Shown one piece after another: positions 8,918 to 18,016 of a DNA stretch of 64,000 bases (position 1 is the first letter of the stretch; the number at the start of each line of letters is the position of its first letter). A program made the position numbers and the translations under genes. This stretch comes from Rhizobium ecuadorense (GTDB taxonomy: Bacteria; Pseudomonadota; Alphaproteobacteria; Rhizobiales; Rhizobiaceae): the NCBI RefSeq assembly GCF_001187535.1, contig NZ_LFIO01000023.1, positions 62,001 to 126,000 on the forward strand, in the 5' to 3' direction. The notes under the pieces are model-generated. The model saw nothing but the letters and a program-made list of their open reading frames with translations, did no database searches and was not told the DNA's origin.

Positions 8918-8937
8918 GCGGAAGACTACGTTATTGC

Positions 8938-8967
8938 GGGCCGCAGCCTATCCTGCGGATGCGGCCC
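8938..8967. terminator. Hairpin between convergent genes (likely bidirectional terminator)
   Basis: An 8-base-pair perfect stem GGGCCGCA / TGCGGCCC encloses a 14-base loop. It sits 20 bases after the hydroxyacid dehydrogenase stop codon and 10 bases before the end of the convergent PEP-mutase-family gene. No long T run is present. Confidence 0.5.
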
Positions 8968-8976
8968 GTCAACATC

Positions 8977-9747
8977 TCAGCGCAGGCTATAAATCGCCGC
9001 CGCCTCCTGTTTCAGCTTTTCCATCATCGACCGGTAAGGCCCCGGCCCATAGCTGATGCGGCCAACACCGAGCCTTGCCAGGGTTTTCACATCGGGGGCG
9101 CCGGTCCGCATCATGACATTGACCGGCTGCGACGATGCCGCGCAGATCTTTTCGATCAAACCGGGATCGATCAGGCCGGGCACGAAAAAGCCGTTGCCGC
9201 CGGCCGCCGCATAGGCCCTGCCCCGCTCGATCGCCTCGTCCACCAGGCCGGCATGTTTGGCAAGATCGCTTTCGGCCAGGAAAAGGTCGGTGCGGGCGTT
9301 GATGAAGAAAGGGATGTCCTTGGCATCGGCCATCGCGCGAATGGCGCGGATGCGGGCCGCCTGGCTCTCGGCGGGATAAAGCCCCTCGCCGGCAACGACC
9401 CGATCCTCGAAATTGATGCCGACGGCGCCGACCTCCACCAGCCTGGCGACATTGGCGGCCGCCCCCGCGGGCTCCGCCGAATAGGCGCCTTCGAAATCGA
9501 CAGAAAGCGGCAGGTCGACGAAATCGGTGATGGATTTCGCCGTCTCCACAAGCACCGACATCGGCAGCTTCTCGCCATCGGCAAAACCGTGGGCCGCGGC
9601 GACCGACCAGCTTCCCGTCGCCAGCGCCTTGGCGCCGGCTTCCGCCACCGCCTTCGCGGTGCCGGCATCCCAGATATTGTAAAGCACGATCGGGTTGCCC
9701 TTCTGGTGCAGCGCACCAAATGCCTTGGCCTTCTCGGTCTGGTTCAT
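8977..9747 (-). CDS. Isocitrate lyase/PEP mutase family protein
   Basis: A 256-residue TIM-barrel protein of the ICL/PEPM superfamily, whose members make or cleave C-C or C-P bonds next to a carboxylate. Start MNQTEKAKAFG follows GGAGGAGACAGC and overlaps the ada stop codon (ATGA). Family signatures: YNIWDAGTAKAVAEAG (about residues 23-38), LSVDFEGAYS (about 80-89), GINFEDR (about 109-115) and FFINARTDLFL (about 147-157). The KKCGH-type catalytic loop of isocitrate lyase is absent, so it is not a glyoxylate-shunt enzyme. Candidates are carboxyvinyl-carboxyphosphonate mutase-like or oxaloacetate-hydrolase-like activities. The substrate is unknown. Confidence 0.85.
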   Translation of the reverse strand: MNQTEKAKAFGALHQKGNPIVLYNIWDAGTAKAVAEAGAKALATGSWSVAAAHGFADGEKLPMSVLVETAKSITDFVDLPLSVDFEGAYSAEPAGAAANVARLVEVGAVGINFEDRVVAGEGLYPAESQAARIRAIRAMADAKDIPFFINARTDLFLAESDLAKHAGLVDEAIERGRAYAAAGGNGFFVPGLIDPGLIEKICAASSQPVNVMMRTGAPDVKTLARLGVGRISYGPGPYRSMMEKLKQEAAAIYSLR

Positions 9748-10832
9748 GCTGTCTCCTCCATCTTCGCTTGCATGCTGATCTTCTCTTCGTGGCGCAGCAG
9801 CCATTGTTTGCGCCAGAGGCCGCCGCCGTAACCTGTGAGCGAACCGTCCGCGCCGAGAATGCGGTGGCAGGGCACGATGATCGCAAGCTGGTTGGCGCCA
9901 TTGGCGCGGCCGACGGCACGCACCACCTCCGGCCTGTGCATCTCCCTTGCAAGATCGCCATAGGCGCGCGTCTTGCCGACAGGGATCTCCATCAGCTTTG
10001 CCCAGACATGTTTTTCGAAGGCTGTGCCGCCGAGCGCCAACGGCGTCGTGAAAACAGTGAGCCGCCCCTCGAAATAATCCCGGATTTCCGCCTCGACCTG
10101 ATCGATGACAGGGGTGCGGCCGATCGCGACCGAGGAGCGGACGCGCTTCTGCAATCCTTCGAGCTCGGCCGGCAACGCCTTGCGATCGTGAAATTCGAGA
10201 AGATGCAGATGGGTCTTGTCGGCAACCGCGATCATCGGTCCGAGCGGGGTGTCGAACCAGTCGGCAAAGAGCAGTTCGCGGTTCTGCGACAGCGCCGGCG
10301 CCTTGCCGACGAGCCGCTGGAAGGCCGAGCGAAAGCCGCTCGGAGACTCGTATCCGGCGTCGATTTGCGCATCGATGACCCGCGCGCCATCGGCCAGCTG
10401 CCGGGCGGCTTGCCCGAGCCTGATGTAGCGGACGATATCATGAAAGGTCATGCCGAGCGCCCGCTTGAAGGCGCGGCGCACCGTCGAGGGATCATGGCCA
10501 CGGCGCACAAGCTCGTCTTCCGTCCAGCGAACCCCCGGCTCGCCATCAAGCGCGGCAAGCAGCGCGTCGACGATCGGCTCCCGGCCCGGCTGCTGCAGCG
10601 GCCGGCAGCGCCGGCAGGGGCGGAAGCCGGAATGCATGCAGGCGGCGATCGTCTCGAAGAACAGGGTATTTTCCCGCTTCGGCTTGCGCGCCGGGCACGT
10701 CAGACGGCAGAAGATGCCTGTCGTCTTGACGCAGACATAGGCCTGGCCCTCATAATCGGCACTGCGCGCGATCAAGGCGTCATAGAGCGTATCATCGTCG
10801 GGACGTTCGAAAAGCATAGCCGTTTCTAGCAT
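9744..10832 (-). CDS. ada: Bifunctional Ada: methylated-DNA--protein-cysteine methyltransferase and AraC-type regulator
   Basis: A 362-residue adaptive-response protein. The N-terminal Ada domain (about residues 15-85) has the four zinc-binding cysteines in FCRLTC and PCRRCRP; one of them accepts methyl groups from phosphotriesters. A central AraC helix-turn-helix (about 95-180, GYESPSGFRSAFQRLVG) activates alkylation-repair genes. The C-terminal O6-methylguanine transferase domain (about 190-345) carries the active-site motif IIVPCHRILG. The full domain set is present. Two possible starts exist (10832 and 10817), neither with a good Shine-Dalgarno motif. It overlaps the PEPM-family gene by four bases, an unusual partner. 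Confidence 0.94.
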   Translation of the reverse strand: MLETAMLFERPDDDTLYDALIARSADYEGQAYVCVKTTGIFCRLTCPARKPKRENTLFFETIAACMHSGFRPCRRCRPLQQPGREPIVDALLAALDGEPGVRWTEDELVRRGHDPSTVRRAFKRALGMTFHDIVRYIRLGQAARQLADGARVIDAQIDAGYESPSGFRSAFQRLVGKAPALSQNRELLFADWFDTPLGPMIAVADKTHLHLLEFHDRKALPAELEGLQKRVRSSVAIGRTPVIDQVEAEIRDYFEGRLTVFTTPLALGGTAFEKHVWAKLMEIPVGKTRAYGDLAREMHRPEVVRAVGRANGANQLAIIVPCHRILGADGSLTGYGGGLWRKQWLLRHEEKISMQAKMEETA

Positions 10833-10918
10833 CCCGCGCCCGCGACGTCCGCCGAAAATCGGGCGTCTATTTTTTCTTGTCGATTTCCTTGCGGTCGCAG
10901 CCATGCCATAAGTCCGCC

Positions 10919-11635
10919 ATGACAAAGATCGACCGCACACCAGATAAAGCCGATTTCGCGCACGTTACCGACTGGGTCTTCGACCTCGACAACACGCTCT
11001 ATCCGCATCATGTCAATCTCTTCGCGCAGATCGACAAGAACATGACTGCCTATGTCGCCGCGCTCTTACAGATGGAGCGGGAAGAGGCGCGTAAGCTGCA
11101 GAAGCAATATTACCTCGAACACGGCACGACGCTGCAGGGGCTGATGATCCATCACGGCATCGACCCGAACGACTTTCTGGAAAAGGCGCATGCGATCGAC
11201 TATTCGGCGCTGACGCCGCAGCCGGAACTCGGCCAGGCGATCAAGGCGCTGCCGGGGCGCAAGTTCATCTTCACCAATGGCAGCGTCAAACATGCGGAAA
11301 TGACGGCGGAGGCGCTCGGCATTCTCGAGCATTTCGACGACATCTTCGACATCGTCGCCGCCGACTACGTGCCGAAGCCGGCGCAGGCGACCTACGACAA
11401 GTTCACGGCGTTAAAACGCGTCGAAACGAGCAAGGCGGCGATGTTCGAGGATCTGCCGCGCAATCTGACGGTGCCGAAGGCGCTCGGCATGCAGACCGTG
11501 CTGCTGGTGCCGCGCAATCTGGAAGAGACGCTCGTCGAATGGTGGGAAAAGACCAGCGGCGAAGAGGATCATATCGATTTCGTCACCGACGACCTCGCCG
11601 CCTTTCTCAATAAGGTCACCGGCCTCGGCGGCTGA
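10919..11635 (+). CDS. HAD-family pyrimidine 5'-nucleotidase
   Basis: A 238-residue haloacid-dehalogenase-superfamily phosphatase. The start MTKIDRTPDK is chosen over an upstream frame extension of no character. Motif I is DLDNTLYP (about residues 24-31, nucleophile and acid/base Asp), motif II is FTNGS (about 119-123), and motifs III/IV are seen as KPAQATYDKF and FEDLPRN. The family known in yeast as SDT1 and in bacteria as a pyrimidine nucleotidase dephosphorylates UMP/CMP-type nucleotides. In Rhizobiales it commonly lies between argB and dapD (from memory), and the order here is argB, accessory genes, this gene, then dapD. The exact substrate is inferred. Confidence 0.88.
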   Translation: MTKIDRTPDKADFAHVTDWVFDLDNTLYPHHVNLFAQIDKNMTAYVAALLQMEREEARKLQKQYYLEHGTTLQGLMIHHGIDPNDFLEKAHAIDYSALTPQPELGQAIKALPGRKFIFTNGSVKHAEMTAEALGILEHFDDIFDIVAADYVPKPAQATYDKFTALKRVETSKAAMFEDLPRNLTVPKALGMQTVLLVPRNLEETLVEWWEKTSGEEDHIDFVTDDLAAFLNKVTGLGG

Positions 11636-11705
11636 CGGATTACCAAAGTTTCATTCAGCTTACCGATGTTTAACTGGGGCTTTCCGCCCTGCTGCCGTAG
11701 CTTTC

Positions 11706-11728
11706 TTCGTGAGGGGACACCTCACGAA
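11706..11728 (+). promoter_or_regulatory. Leader hairpin next to the ribosome-binding site of the EF-hand gene
   Basis: A perfect 9-base-pair stem TTCGTGAGG / CCTCACGAA with a 5-base loop ends directly at the AAAGG Shine-Dalgarno sequence (11727-11731), 11 bases before the start codon. In the mRNA it could limit or time translation initiation. Confidence 0.45.
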
Positions 11729-11739
11729 AGGCAAATACG

Positions 11740-12372
11740 ATGTACCGCAACAAGCTGATACTGGCAGCGCTTTCCTCCACCCTCATCTTCGGCGCAGCCG
11801 CCGGAGCGGGCTATGCCGCACCCGGTGACGGGCCGCGTCAGCACGCCGGCATGCACGGTCCACACGGTCCAGGATCTGCCGCCTTCCGCGAAATCACCTA
11901 TGTCAGGATGCTCAAGCAGTTCGACACGAACAAGGACGGAAAGGTCACCAAGGAAGAGGCGACGGCCGGCCTCGACAAGGTTTTCGCTGCGATCGACACC
12001 AATAATGACGGCTCGCTGACGCCCGGTGAAATCCGCGCATACCAGAAGACCGAGATGCAGGCGATGCGAGATCAGCGCAACCAGGAGGCCGGCGAAAACA
12101 AGGGGGATAGCGCCGCCGCGACGCCGGACAATGACGACCAGGGACGGCCGCCCCGCGACGGGCACGATGGTCGTGACGGGCACCGCTGGATGCGCCATGG
12201 CGGCAACATCATGCGCGCCTCGTTGATGATGCATCGGATCGATACCGACCAGAACGGCCAGATCTCCAAACAGGAAGCGGTCGCCGCCTTCGACAAGCTG
12301 TTTGCGCGGATGGACCGCAACAAGGACGGCGTCATCTCGATCGACGACATGCCGGACCGGCCGCTGCTGTAA
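11740..12372 (+). CDS. Secreted four-EF-hand calcium-binding protein
   Basis: A 210-residue exported protein. A signal peptide (residues 1-26, ending GAGYAA) is followed by two pairs of EF-hand loops: DTNKDGKVTKEE (62-73), DTNNDGSLTPGE (86-97), DTDQNGQISKQE (168-179) and DRNKDGVISIDD (192-203). The first three have the canonical Glu at position 12; the fourth has Asp, which favours smaller ions or weaker binding. The linker between the pairs (about 110-165) is rich in Asp, His, Gly and Arg and looks disordered. Proteins of this type are common in rhizobia but mostly uncharacterised. A role as an extracytoplasmic calcium buffer or sensor is an inference. Confidence 0.85.
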   Translation: MYRNKLILAALSSTLIFGAAAGAGYAAPGDGPRQHAGMHGPHGPGSAAFREITYVRMLKQFDTNKDGKVTKEEATAGLDKVFAAIDTNNDGSLTPGEIRAYQKTEMQAMRDQRNQEAGENKGDSAAATPDNDDQGRPPRDGHDGRDGHRWMRHGGNIMRASLMMHRIDTDQNGQISKQEAVAAFDKLFARMDRNKDGVISIDDMPDRPLL

Positions 12373-12409
12373 GGCCGCTTCAGTAAAGCTGGGCGAACCA
12401 TTGCCCCCG

Positions 12410-12436
12410 CTCTTTCCCCGCCCGGCGGGGAAAGAG
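12410..12436. terminator. Hairpin between convergent genes
   Basis: An 11-base-pair perfect stem CTCTTTCCCCG / CGGGGAAAGAG with loop CCCGG lies between the EF-hand gene and the convergent LOG-family gene. It resembles the core of the rhizobial repeat at 4385-4413 and probably serves both transcripts as a 3' end. Confidence 0.55.
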
Positions 12437-12457
12437 ACGCGTCTCACGACCGAGACG

Positions 12458-13324
12458 CTATTCGCGATGCTCATAGAAATCCTGGATGATCTTCCACGCG
12501 GCCTCGGCCGTGTCGACGAAGCTGATCAGCTTGACGTCATCAGGCGCGATCGTGCCGAATTCGGCCAGGGCATCGAAATTGACGATGCTGCGCCAGAAGG
12601 CCTCGCCGAAAAGGATCAGCGGCAGCCGCTCCATGCGGCCGGTCTGGATCAGCGTCAGGCATTCGAAGAATTCGTCGAGCGTTCCGAAGCCGCCGGGAAA
12701 GACGGCGATCGCCTTGGCGCGCACCATGAAATGCATCTTGCGAATGGCGAAATAGTGGAAGTTGAAGCTGAGCTCCGGCGTCACATAGGCGTTCGGCGCC
12801 TGCTCGTGCGGCAGCACTATGTTGAGGCCGATCGAGGGTGCGCCCTCGTCGGCCGCGCCGCGATTGCCCGCTTCCATGACGCCCGGACCGCCGCCGGTGA
12901 CGATGACATATTCCTGGAACCCGAGGGTCGCCGAATATTTCGAGCAGAGCCGGGCGAATTTGCGCGCCTCGTCATAATAGACGGAAGCCGCCTCCAGATT
13001 GGCGCGCTGGATATCGTTGCGCGCCGCCCAGGCGCTCTGGCCGGGGGCGGGAATGCGGGCGCCGCCGAACATGACGACTGTGGAGCGGATGCCGCGTTCC
13101 GTCAGCATCATCTCCGTCTTCAGCAGTTCCAGCTGCAGGCGGATCGGCCGCAACTCCTCGCGGCAGAGGAAGTCCTCGTCGACATAGGCAAGGCGGTAAG
13201 CGGGCGACATCGTCTGCGGCGTCTTCGGCACGGCTTCGGCGCGCTGCCTGTCGGTCGAGCTGCTCTTCAGCGGGTCCCATACGCCGTCCTTGCGCCGCGA
13301 TCCGCCGTTTCGTCCCTTCGCCAT
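12458..13324 (-). CDS. LOG-family protein (TIGR00730-type; nucleotide-monophosphate phosphoribohydrolase fold)
   Basis: A 288-residue Rossmann-type protein of the lysine-decarboxylase-like LOG family. Its best-known members release free cytokinin bases from cytokinin nucleotides; others act on AMP or other nucleotides. Visible motifs: VMFGGARIP (about residues 84-92), GGGPGVMEAGNRGA (about 141-154), and the active-site PGGFGTLDEFFE (about 213-224). It is the longer bacterial form with an N-terminal basic extension (MAKGRNGGSRRKDG). The start at 13324 is preceded by GAAAGG. Transcription is divergent from dapD. Substrate and any role in plant interaction remain unproven. Confidence 0.85.
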   Translation of the reverse strand: MAKGRNGGSRRKDGVWDPLKSSSTDRQRAEAVPKTPQTMSPAYRLAYVDEDFLCREELRPIRLQLELLKTEMMLTERGIRSTVVMFGGARIPAPGQSAWAARNDIQRANLEAASVYYDEARKFARLCSKYSATLGFQEYVIVTGGGPGVMEAGNRGAADEGAPSIGLNIVLPHEQAPNAYVTPELSFNFHYFAIRKMHFMVRAKAIAVFPGGFGTLDEFFECLTLIQTGRMERLPLILFGEAFWRSIVNFDALAEFGTIAPDDVKLISFVDTAEAAWKIIQDFYEHRE

Positions 13325-13517
13325 GTCGAAATGCCTTTCAGTCCTGCCGGTCGTAGTGCCGGATATGTCGCTATAACGCCTTGAAACCAGATTGATCCTG
13401 CCCGAAAAATCATTCCATTCTACGGGCGCATGCTGTAGAGCAGGACACAATCCCGCCAACCGCAATTCCGGAGACTGCGCCGTCTCCACGATAAAGATCG
13501 AAGTTTAAGGAATTCCC

Positions 13518-14378
13518 ATGAGCGCCACCGACCTCGCATCCCTCGAAAAGACCATCGAAGCCGCCTTCGACAATCGCGACAATGTGAACACGTCGACGAA
13601 GGGCGAGGTCCGCGATGCCGTCGAAGCAGCGCTCGACCTGCTCGATGCCGGCAAGGTCCGTGTCGCGACGCGTGGCGCCGACGGCGCATGGACGGTCAAT
13701 CAGTGGCTGAAAAAGGCCGTGCTCCTGTCCTTCCGCCTCAACGACATGGATGTGGTCAAGGGCGGCTCGGGCAATTCCACCTGGTGGGACAAAGTGCCTT
13801 CGAAATTCGAGAACTGGGGCGAGAACCATTTCCGCGCCGCCGGCTTCCGCGCCGTGCCGAACTGCGTCGTGCGCCGCTCGGCCTATATCGCCCCGAACGC
13901 CATCCTGATGCCCTCCTTCGTCAATCTCGGCGCCTATGTCGGCGAAGGCACGATGGTCGATACCTGGGCGACGGTCGGCTCCTGCGCGCAGATCGGCAAG
14001 CACGTGCATCTGTCCGGCGGCGTCGGCATCGGCGGCGTGCTGGAGCCGATGCAGGCCGGCCCGACGATCATCGAAGACAATTGCTTCATCGGCGCCCGTT
14101 CGGAAGTGGTCGAAGGCTGCATCATCCGCGAAGGCTCGGTGCTCGGCATGGGCGTCTTCATCGGCAAGTCGACCAAGATCGTCGACCGCGCCACCGGTGA
14201 GGTGAGCTACGGCGAAGTGCCGCCCTATTCCGTTGTCGTCGCCGGCTCGATGCCGTCGGGCAATGCGACGATGGCGAACGGCCAGCCGGCGCCGCATCTC
14301 TACTGCGCCGTCATCGTCAAGCGCGTCGATGAAAAGACCCGCTCCAAGACCGGCATCAACGAGCTGTTGCGCGATTGA
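13518..14378 (+). CDS. dapD: 2,3,4,5-tetrahydropyridine-2,6-dicarboxylate N-succinyltransferase
   Basis: A 286-residue acyltransferase that succinylates tetrahydrodipicolinate in the lysine/meso-diaminopimelate pathway. The middle and C-terminal part (about residues 110-235) is a left-handed beta helix of hexapeptide repeats, for example [20 protein letters not shown], followed by [20 protein letters not shown]. The substrate loop [12 protein letters not shown] (about 166-177) is present. AAGGA lies before the start. It precedes dapE, the enzyme two steps later in the succinylase branch, with a 99-base spacer, so the pair may share a transcript. Confidence 0.97.
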   Translation: MSATDLASLEKTIEAAFDNRDNVNTSTKGEVRDAVEAALDLLDAGKVRVATRGADGAWTVNQWLKKAVLLSFRLNDMDVVKGGSGNSTWWDKVPSKFENWGENHFRAAGFRAVPNCVVRRSAYIAPNAILMPSFVNLGAYVGEGTMVDTWATVGSCAQIGKHVHLSGGVGIGGVLEPMQAGPTIIEDNCFIGARSEVVEGCIIREGSVLGMGVFIGKSTKIVDRATGEVSYGEVPPYSVVVAGSMPSGNATMANGQPAPHLYCAVIVKRVDEKTRSKTGINELLRD

Positions 14379-14477
14379 TGACATCGGGAAAATGATCCGG
14401 TAAACAGACGGCGTCTTTTACGCGAGGCGCCGCCGCCTTGCCATGTCTTTGCCATTCCCGCCGGATAGTTCGACGCC

Positions 14478-15671
14478 ATGACCGCTACCGATCCCGTCGC
14501 CAATCTTCAGACGCTGATTCGCTGCCCCTCCGTGACTCCAGCCGAAGGCGGCGCATTGTCGGCGCTCGACGCCATGCTTGCGCCGCTCGGCTTCATCGTC
14601 GACAAGGTGAAAGCGAGCGAAGCGGGCACGCCCGACATCGAAAACCTCTATGCCCGCCTCGGCAGCGACGGCCCGCATCTGATGTTTGCCGGCCATACCG
14701 ATGTCGTGCCGGTCGGTGACGAGGCTGCCTGGACGCATCCGCCCTTTGCCGCCGAGATATCGAAGGGCGAATTGTTCGGCCGCGGCGCGGTCGATATGAA
14801 GGGCGGCATCGCCTGTTTCGTCGCCGCCGTCGCCCGCCATATCGAGAAAAGCGGACCGCCCAAGGGCTCGATCTCCTTCCTGATCACCGGCGACGAGGAA
14901 GGCCCGGCGATCAACGGCACGATCAAGCTGTTGCAATGGGCGGCTGAGCGCGGCGAGCGCTGGGATGCCTGCCTGGTCGGCGAGCCCACCAATCCCGACA
15001 GGCTGGGCGACATGATCAAGATCGGCCGGCGCGGCTCGCTGTCGGGCAGGATCACCGTGCACGGCGTCCAGGGCCATGCCGCCTATCCGCATCTTGCCGA
15101 CAATCCGGTGCGCGGCATGCTGCAGCTGACGCAGGCGCTGATGGACCCGCCCTTCGACGGCGGCACCGACGATTTCCAGCCCTCGAATCTCGAGGTGACG
15201 ACGGTCGATGTCGGCAATCCGGCAACCAACGTCATTCCGGCCAGGGCATCGGCAAGCTTCAACATCCGCTTCAACGACAGCTGGACGGCCGAGACGCTGC
15301 GCGCCGAAATCCTGCGCCGTCTGCAAGCCGCCGCCGGGGACGGCCGGCTGCGGCCGGGCCGCGAACCGGTGAAATACGATATCGTCTGGGCCGACCGGCC
15401 AAGCCATGTCTTCCTGACCCGCAACAATGGCCTGATCGCCTCGCTGTCATCGGCCGTCGAGAGCGTGACCGGCCGCTCGCCTAAGCTTTCGACCACCGGC
15501 GGCACGTCGGATGCGCGTTTCATCAAGGATTATTGCCCGGTCGTCGAGTTCGGCCTCGTCGGCCAGACGATGCACATGGTCGACGAGCGTGTCGCCGTTT
15601 CCGATCTGGAGATGCTGACGGCGATCTACGAAACCTTCATCGCCCACTGGTTCGCCAATGCCGGGGCTTAG
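14478..15671 (+). CDS. dapE: Succinyl-diaminopimelate desuccinylase
   Basis: A 397-residue M20-family zinc hydrolase that removes succinate from N-succinyl-LL-diaminopimelate, supplying lysine and the peptidoglycan cross-linking amino acid. Metal ligands are visible in [12 protein letters not shown] (His and Asp, about residues 70-81), GAVDMKGG (about 102-109) and the catalytic TGDEEGPA (about 137-144); a final His lies in [12 protein letters not shown] near residue 366. The dimerisation lid domain occupies about 180-295. The last 14 bases overlap the start of the next gene, implying coupling with the small membrane protein downstream. Confidence 0.97.
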   Translation: MTATDPVANLQTLIRCPSVTPAEGGALSALDAMLAPLGFIVDKVKASEAGTPDIENLYARLGSDGPHLMFAGHTDVVPVGDEAAWTHPPFAAEISKGELFGRGAVDMKGGIACFVAAVARHIEKSGPPKGSISFLITGDEEGPAINGTIKLLQWAAERGERWDACLVGEPTNPDRLGDMIKIGRRGSLSGRITVHGVQGHAAYPHLADNPVRGMLQLTQALMDPPFDGGTDDFQPSNLEVTTVDVGNPATNVIPARASASFNIRFNDSWTAETLRAEILRRLQAAAGDGRLRPGREPVKYDIVWADRPSHVFLTRNNGLIASLSSAVESVTGRSPKLSTTGGTSDARFIKDYCPVVEFGLVGQTMHMVDERVAVSDLEMLTAIYETFIAHWFANAGA

Positions 15672-16254
15672 AGAAGTCCAGTATTATCTGGCCGGCCTCT
15701 GGCTGCTGATCCGGCTGGACCCGCGCGGCTTCCGCTACCTCGACATGTCCGAGCGCGGCGTCAACCGCTCGTTCTGGGCGATGGCCTGGTGCCTGCCGCC
15801 GATGGGCATTTCCTGGCTCTGGTGGCGGCAGGTCTTTCTGCGGTCGATGCCGCCGGAAGCCGATGTCGGCTTTGCTTTCTATCTCAGGCTCGGCCTCGTC
15901 GAACTCGCCAACTGGTTCGTGCCGCTGGTTTTTGCCGGGCTGCTGCTGCTTGCCTTCCGCATGGGCGAGCGTTTCGCGCCGGTCGTCGTCAGCGTCAACT
16001 GGCTCGGCGTGCCGCTCTCCTATATCAACGGTCTGCTGCTGGCGATGGTGGTCTTCCTTCCCGGCTCCGTCGGCCTCGTCTCGCTGCTGCTGCTTGCCTT
16101 CATGCTGGCGCAGGTCTTCGCGCTGGCGCGCATCCTCAGGATGATCTGCCACGGCCACGCGCTGATGGTCGGGGCGATGACGCTGGTGCTGCTGGTGCCG
16201 TCGATGATCCTTTCGGAATATCTGCAGCACTTCCTCGGCATCTATCCGGTCTGA
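15658..16254 (+). CDS. Conserved polytopic membrane protein of unknown function
   Basis: A 198-residue hydrophobic protein with a short amphipathic start ([15 protein letters not shown]) and about four membrane helices: about residues 40-60, 82-102, 118-150 and 168-188. Charged residues cluster in the loops. I do not recognise a catalytic motif; it has the feel of Yip1-like or DUF-type rhizobial membrane proteins. It begins inside the last five codons of dapE and is convergent with truA, so it appears to belong to the dapDE transcript. A link to cell-wall precursor supply is only suggested by position. Confidence 0.75.
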   Translation: MPGLREVQYYLAGLWLLIRLDPRGFRYLDMSERGVNRSFWAMAWCLPPMGISWLWWRQVFLRSMPPEADVGFAFYLRLGLVELANWFVPLVFAGLLLLAFRMGERFAPVVVSVNWLGVPLSYINGLLLAMVVFLPGSVGLVSLLLLAFMLAQVFALARILRMICHGHALMVGAMTLVLLVPSMILSEYLQHFLGIYPV

Positions 16255-16260
16255 TCAAGC

Positions 16261-17061
16261 CTATGATTGATCGTCGTCGGGATCACTGACCGGCCTGCGC
16301 CGATCGACGATCACGTCTGGATAATCCACCTGCAGAAAATAGAGCCCGTCGGGCGGCGCCACCGGCCCGCAGGCCTTGCGGTCGCGCGCTTCGAGCGCCG
16401 CCTCGACATCGTCAGGCGTCCATTTGCCTTCGCCGGCGAGCTTCAGCGTGCCGGCGAAGGAACGGATCTGGTTGTGGAGGAAGCTCTGCGCCGTGGCGCG
16501 GATTTCGATCAGCTCGCCGTTGCGGGTCACATCCAGCCGGTCGAGCGTGCGCACCGGGCTGTTTGCCTGGCAATGGGCGGCGCGGAAGGTGGAAAAATCG
16601 TGCCGGCCGACCAGCCGCTGGGCGGCGGCATGCATGACCTCGTGGTCGAGCACCTTCGGCACCCACCAGGCCTTGCCGGCTTCAAGCGCCAGCGGCGCCC
16701 GGCGGCTGACGATACGGTAGAGATAATGGCGGCGCAGCGCCGAAAAGCGGGCATCGAAGAATTCCGGAACCGCTTCGACATCGAGAATGGAGACACGCTC
16801 GTCGCCGAGCCTCAGATGTGCGTTCAAGGCATTCTGCAGCTGGTAGGGCGACCAGTCCTTGGAAAGATCGGCATGAATCACCTGCCCCATGGCGTGGACG
16901 CCGGAGTCGGTGCGGCCGGCGCCGCGGACCGAGACCGTCTCGCCGGTCAGCGACAGCACTGCCGCTTCGATCGCGCCCTGCACCGAGGGGCCGTTCTCCT
17001 GCCGCTGCCAGCCAACATAAGGGCCGCCGTCATATTCGACGGTCATGCGGAAACGCGGCAT
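16261..17061 (-). CDS. truA: tRNA pseudouridine(38-40) synthase
   Basis: A 266-residue enzyme that makes pseudouridine in the anticodon stem-loop of many tRNAs. The catalytic Asp is in [16 protein letters not shown] (about residues 46-61), the strongest family signature; the N-terminal strand [14 protein letters not shown] and the conserved [12 protein letters not shown] and [14 protein letters not shown] segments are also present. The ATG shares one base with the fmt stop codon (TGATG), so truA is translated directly after fmt. The acidic C-terminal tail SDPDDDQS is longer than in E. coli. Confidence 0.96.
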   Translation of the reverse strand: MPRFRMTVEYDGGPYVGWQRQENGPSVQGAIEAAVLSLTGETVSVRGAGRTDSGVHAMGQVIHADLSKDWSPYQLQNALNAHLRLGDERVSILDVEAVPEFFDARFSALRRHYLYRIVSRRAPLALEAGKAWWVPKVLDHEVMHAAAQRLVGRHDFSTFRAAHCQANSPVRTLDRLDVTRNGELIEIRATAQSFLHNQIRSFAGTLKLAGEGKWTPDDVEAALEARDRKACGPVAPPDGLYFLQVDYPDVIVDRRRPVSDPDDDQS

Positions 17062-17996
17062 CAGGAAAGCCTCGTGCCGGCGGCAAGCGGCGTGCCCCTG
17101 AGGAAGTCGGCTGCCGCCAGCGGCTTGCCGCCGGCCTTCTGCAGCCTAGTCAGCCGCACAGCACCCGAGGCGCAGGCGACCACGAAATCACCGCTCAGCA
17201 ATTGCCCGGCAGCCCCCTCGCCTTCCGCCAGCTCGGATCCCAGCACCTTCACCCGCTCCGGCTTGCCGCCGATCTCGAGCTCGAACCAGGCGCCCGGAAA
17301 AGGCGCCAGTCCGCGGATATGATTGTGCACATCTTTGGAATCCCTGGCGAAATCGATGCGCGTCTCGGCCTTGTCGATCTTGGCGGCATAGAGCACGCCC
17401 TCTTCCGGCTGCGGCGTCAGCGGCAGGTCGTTCATTTCAAGCTTCACCATGGCTTCCGCCATCGCCTTGGCGCCAACCTGCATCAGCCGGTCGTGCAGCT
17501 CGCCGGCCGTCATGTTTGGGTTGATCCCGACTTCGCGGGTCAGCGCGACGGCGCCGGTATCGAGGCCCTTGTCCATCTTCATCACCATCATGCCGGTCTT
17601 CTCATCACCCGCCATGATCGCCCGCTGGATCGGCGCGGCCCCCCGCCAGCGCGGCAGCAGCGAGGCATGGCCATTGTAGCAGCCGTCACGGGTGCCGTTC
17701 AAAACCGGCTCCGGCAGCAGCAATCCGTAGGCGACGACGACGGCGACATCGGCCTTGAGGGCGGCGAACCGCTCGCGCTCCTCGGCATCCCTGAAATTGA
17801 CCGGCGTGAAGACCGGAAGACCGAGCAGTTCGGCCGCCTGATGCACCGGCGATTTCTGCAGATCGAGCCCGCGCCGCCCGCCCGGCCGCGGCGGCTGGGT
17901 ATAGACGGCGACGATCCTGTGGCCGGCATCGACGAGCAGACGCAGGGTCGGGACCGAGAACTCGGGGGTTCCCATGAAGATGATGCGAAGGGACAT
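17061..17996 (-). CDS. fmt: Methionyl-tRNA formyltransferase
   Basis: A 311-residue enzyme that formylates initiator Met-tRNA using 10-formyl-tetrahydrofolate. The start [13 protein letters not shown] is the canonical N-terminus. Catalytic Asn and His are in [16 protein letters not shown] (about residues 108-123) and the catalytic Asp in KGLDTGAV (about 144-151). A C-terminal OB-like tRNA-binding domain follows from about residue 205. In most bacteria def lies directly next to fmt; here a toxin-antitoxin pair occupies the space between them. Translation continues into truA through a TGATG junction. Confidence 0.97.
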   Translation of the reverse strand: MSLRIIFMGTPEFSVPTLRLLVDAGHRIVAVYTQPPRPGGRRGLDLQKSPVHQAAELLGLPVFTPVNFRDAEERERFAALKADVAVVVAYGLLLPEPVLNGTRDGCYNGHASLLPRWRGAAPIQRAIMAGDEKTGMMVMKMDKGLDTGAVALTREVGINPNMTAGELHDRLMQVGAKAMAEAMVKLEMNDLPLTPQPEEGVLYAAKIDKAETRIDFARDSKDVHNHIRGLAPFPGAWFELEIGGKPERVKVLGSELAEGEGAAGQLLSGDFVVACASGAVRLTRLQKAGGKPLAAADFLRGTPLAAGTRLS

Positions 17997-18016
17997 TCTA
18001 TCTCGCCAATTGAGGG

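Noticed and set aside
8977-9747. Isocitrate lyase of the glyoxylate shunt
   Set aside because: Too short and lacking the KKCGH catalytic loop; only the superfamily fold is supported.
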